Source: CAJLIR01 sp964408085
Lineage (GTDB): Bacteria; Bacillota_I; Bacilli_A; RF39; UBA660
Direction: 5' to 3'
DNA length: 64,000 nucleotides
NCBI GenBank assembly: GCA_964408085.1
Contig: CAYOYB010000005.1
Location: 76,447-140,446, forward strand
Made by a program: the position numbers and the translations under genes. The notes below the pieces were generated by a model. The model did no database searches and was not told where the DNA came from. It saw only the letters and a program-made list of their open reading frames with translations. Below, one piece after another: positions 63,569 to 64,000 of the stretch (positions are counted from its first letter, which is position 1; each line of letters opens with the position of its first letter).

Positions 63569-63700
63569 CTACTTCACCTTTCCCAAAACAAAATTATTGT
63601 TATTTAAACTAACTATTTTTGATTATCGCACTATTAAATAGTAAATTGTTAGTCAATTTGCAAGTGTGTTTACTAAATTGTCATAATTTAGTATAAATTA

Positions 63701-63729
63701 TTGTATTATATAAAATGATCTAGTATAAT
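63701..63729 (+). promoter_or_regulatory. Promoter of the small toxin-like gene
   Basis: TTGTAT, 17-base spacer, TATAAT. The transcript would begin near 63736, 25 bases before the Shine-Dalgarno hairpin. Confidence 0.6.
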
Positions 63730-63760
63730 TTTCTTAGGAATACTTTAACAGTTGAGTGCT

Positions 63761-63778
63761 TACCTCCGAAGGGAGGTA
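63761..63778 (+). promoter_or_regulatory. Hairpin that sequesters the Shine-Dalgarno site
   Basis: TACCTCC paired with GGAGGTA around a 4-base loop. The right arm is the ribosome site (GGAGGT) for the ATG at 63785. Such hairpins delay translation of type I toxins until RNA processing or folding changes. Confidence 0.75.
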
Positions 63779-63784
63779 ATGAAA

Positions 63785-63859
63785 ATGACTAAGAAAGATT
63801 TTTTAATCTTTGCTTTAATCGTTATCATCATTCTACTTATTCTTCTATTATTTGAATGA
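63785..63859 (+). CDS. 24-residue hydrophobic peptide, putative type I toxin
   Basis: MTKKDFLIF followed by an unbroken Ile/Leu/Val helix and a final Glu: one short transmembrane segment with a basic N terminus, like small membrane-acting toxins of type I systems in Firmicutes (TxpA, BsrG, Fst by design, not by clear homology). The ATG is eight bases from GGAGG, which lies in the hairpin at 63761-63778. An antisense RNA overlaps the 3' untranslated region. No other ORF shares this transcript. A decayed relative lies at 19183-19280. Confidence 0.62.
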   Translation: MTKKDFLIFALIVIIILLILLLFE

Positions 63860-63871
63860 TAATGAATTATA

Positions 63872-63981
63872 AAAAGAAAACGCACTCAATCTAACAAGAT
63901 TAAGTGCAAACCATTTTGGTGAGTACTCAACTTTGCGATGTTAAGTATTCCCTTTTTTATTTTATGCAAGTTTCCTTGACA
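63872..63981 (-). ncRNA. Antisense RNA, antitoxin-like, convergent with the 24-residue gene
   Basis: From a -10 (TATTAT at 63992-63987; its -35 lies just past the window) to terminator GCACTTAATCT/AGATTGAGTGC at 63882-63907 followed by GTTTTCTTTTT. About 110 bases, of which about 90 overlap the toxin mRNA tail. The hairpin at 63921-63950 (GAGTACTCAAC/GTTAAGTATTC) is the 5' stem of this RNA and, with CCTTTTTT, the plus-strand terminator of the toxin mRNA. Same layout as at 19061-19191. RNase III would cleave the duplex. Confidence 0.65.
63921..63958 (+). terminator. Terminator of the toxin-like mRNA
   Basis: GAGTACTCAAC paired with GTTAAGTATTC (G-U pairs included), then CCTTTTTT. Shared with the 5' hairpin of the antisense RNA. 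Confidence 0.65.
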
Positions 63982-64000
63982 TATTCATAATAACATAAAA

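Noticed and set aside
1..64000. Mycoplasma-type code (TGA = Trp)
   Set aside because: Trp is encoded by TGG throughout and several genes end at TGA, so the standard code applies.
1..64000. CRISPR arrays
   Set aside because: No regularly spaced short direct repeats and no cas genes were seen; the repeats found are dispersed over 20 kb.

Overview
The window is very AT-rich (roughly a quarter G+C by eye). Genes start with AGGAGG/AGGTG-type ribosome binding sites, TGA is used as a stop and TGG encodes Trp, so this is the standard bacterial code and not the Mycoplasma code. A CIRCE/HrcA operator, spore-coat morphogenesis genes (spoVID-ysxE), lon, a sulfatase-type LtaS, a Gram-positive type pilin and a thioester-domain adhesin point to a low-GC Bacillota, probably class Bacilli, perhaps an uncultured gut lineage near Erysipelotrichia/RF39. 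That placement is inference.

Layout. 1-4.5 kb: the 5' part of a thioester/SpaA-type surface protein, a MacB-like ABC transporter and a membrane-anchored Asn-rich protein. 4.5-8.3 kb: a remnant of a mobile element (DNA methyltransferase, phage-like regulator, small membrane protein, XRE regulator with its operator) with no visible integrase or relaxase, followed by a degenerate tRNA-Cys. 8.6-31.8 kb: a mostly chromosomal core with LtaS-like sulfatase, prepilin, spoVID-ysxE, four tandem paralogous unknown proteins behind lon, peptidase U32, a ClpB-type chaperone under CIRCE control, a transglutaminase-like protein, fhs, rbfA, yebC, an unknown 655-aa protein, rnc, yidD and a metal-binding-type lipoprotein. 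31.8-42 kb: accessory genes including asparaginase, an amidohydrolase/C39 peptidase cluster, a retron (RT plus a readable msr-msd), a GATase/GyrI-like pair, and two radical-SAM genes. 42-63.6 kb: single genes each followed by a related dispersed repeat with an embedded terminator, around a 14-kb block of polytopic GT-C-like membrane proteins that also encodes a radical-SAM/SPASM enzyme. The right end (63.7-64 kb) holds a compact type I toxin-antitoxin-like locus.

Most notable: (i) two copies of one RNA-regulated small-toxin architecture, at 19.0-19.4 kb (toxin frame broken, antisense RNA promoter intact) and 63.7-64.0 kb (apparently intact, Shine-Dalgarno sequestered in a perfect hairpin); (ii) an orphan retron with a1/a2 pairing and a cruciform-like msd; (iii) a five-copy intergenic repeat that supplies terminators to accessory genes; (iv) four tandem unknown paralogs co-directional with lon next to spoVID-ysxE; (v) a one-codon nonsense interruption in a membrane glycan gene, visible because a full-length paralog lies beside it. 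Nearly all assignments rest on reading motifs by eye; no database search was run.
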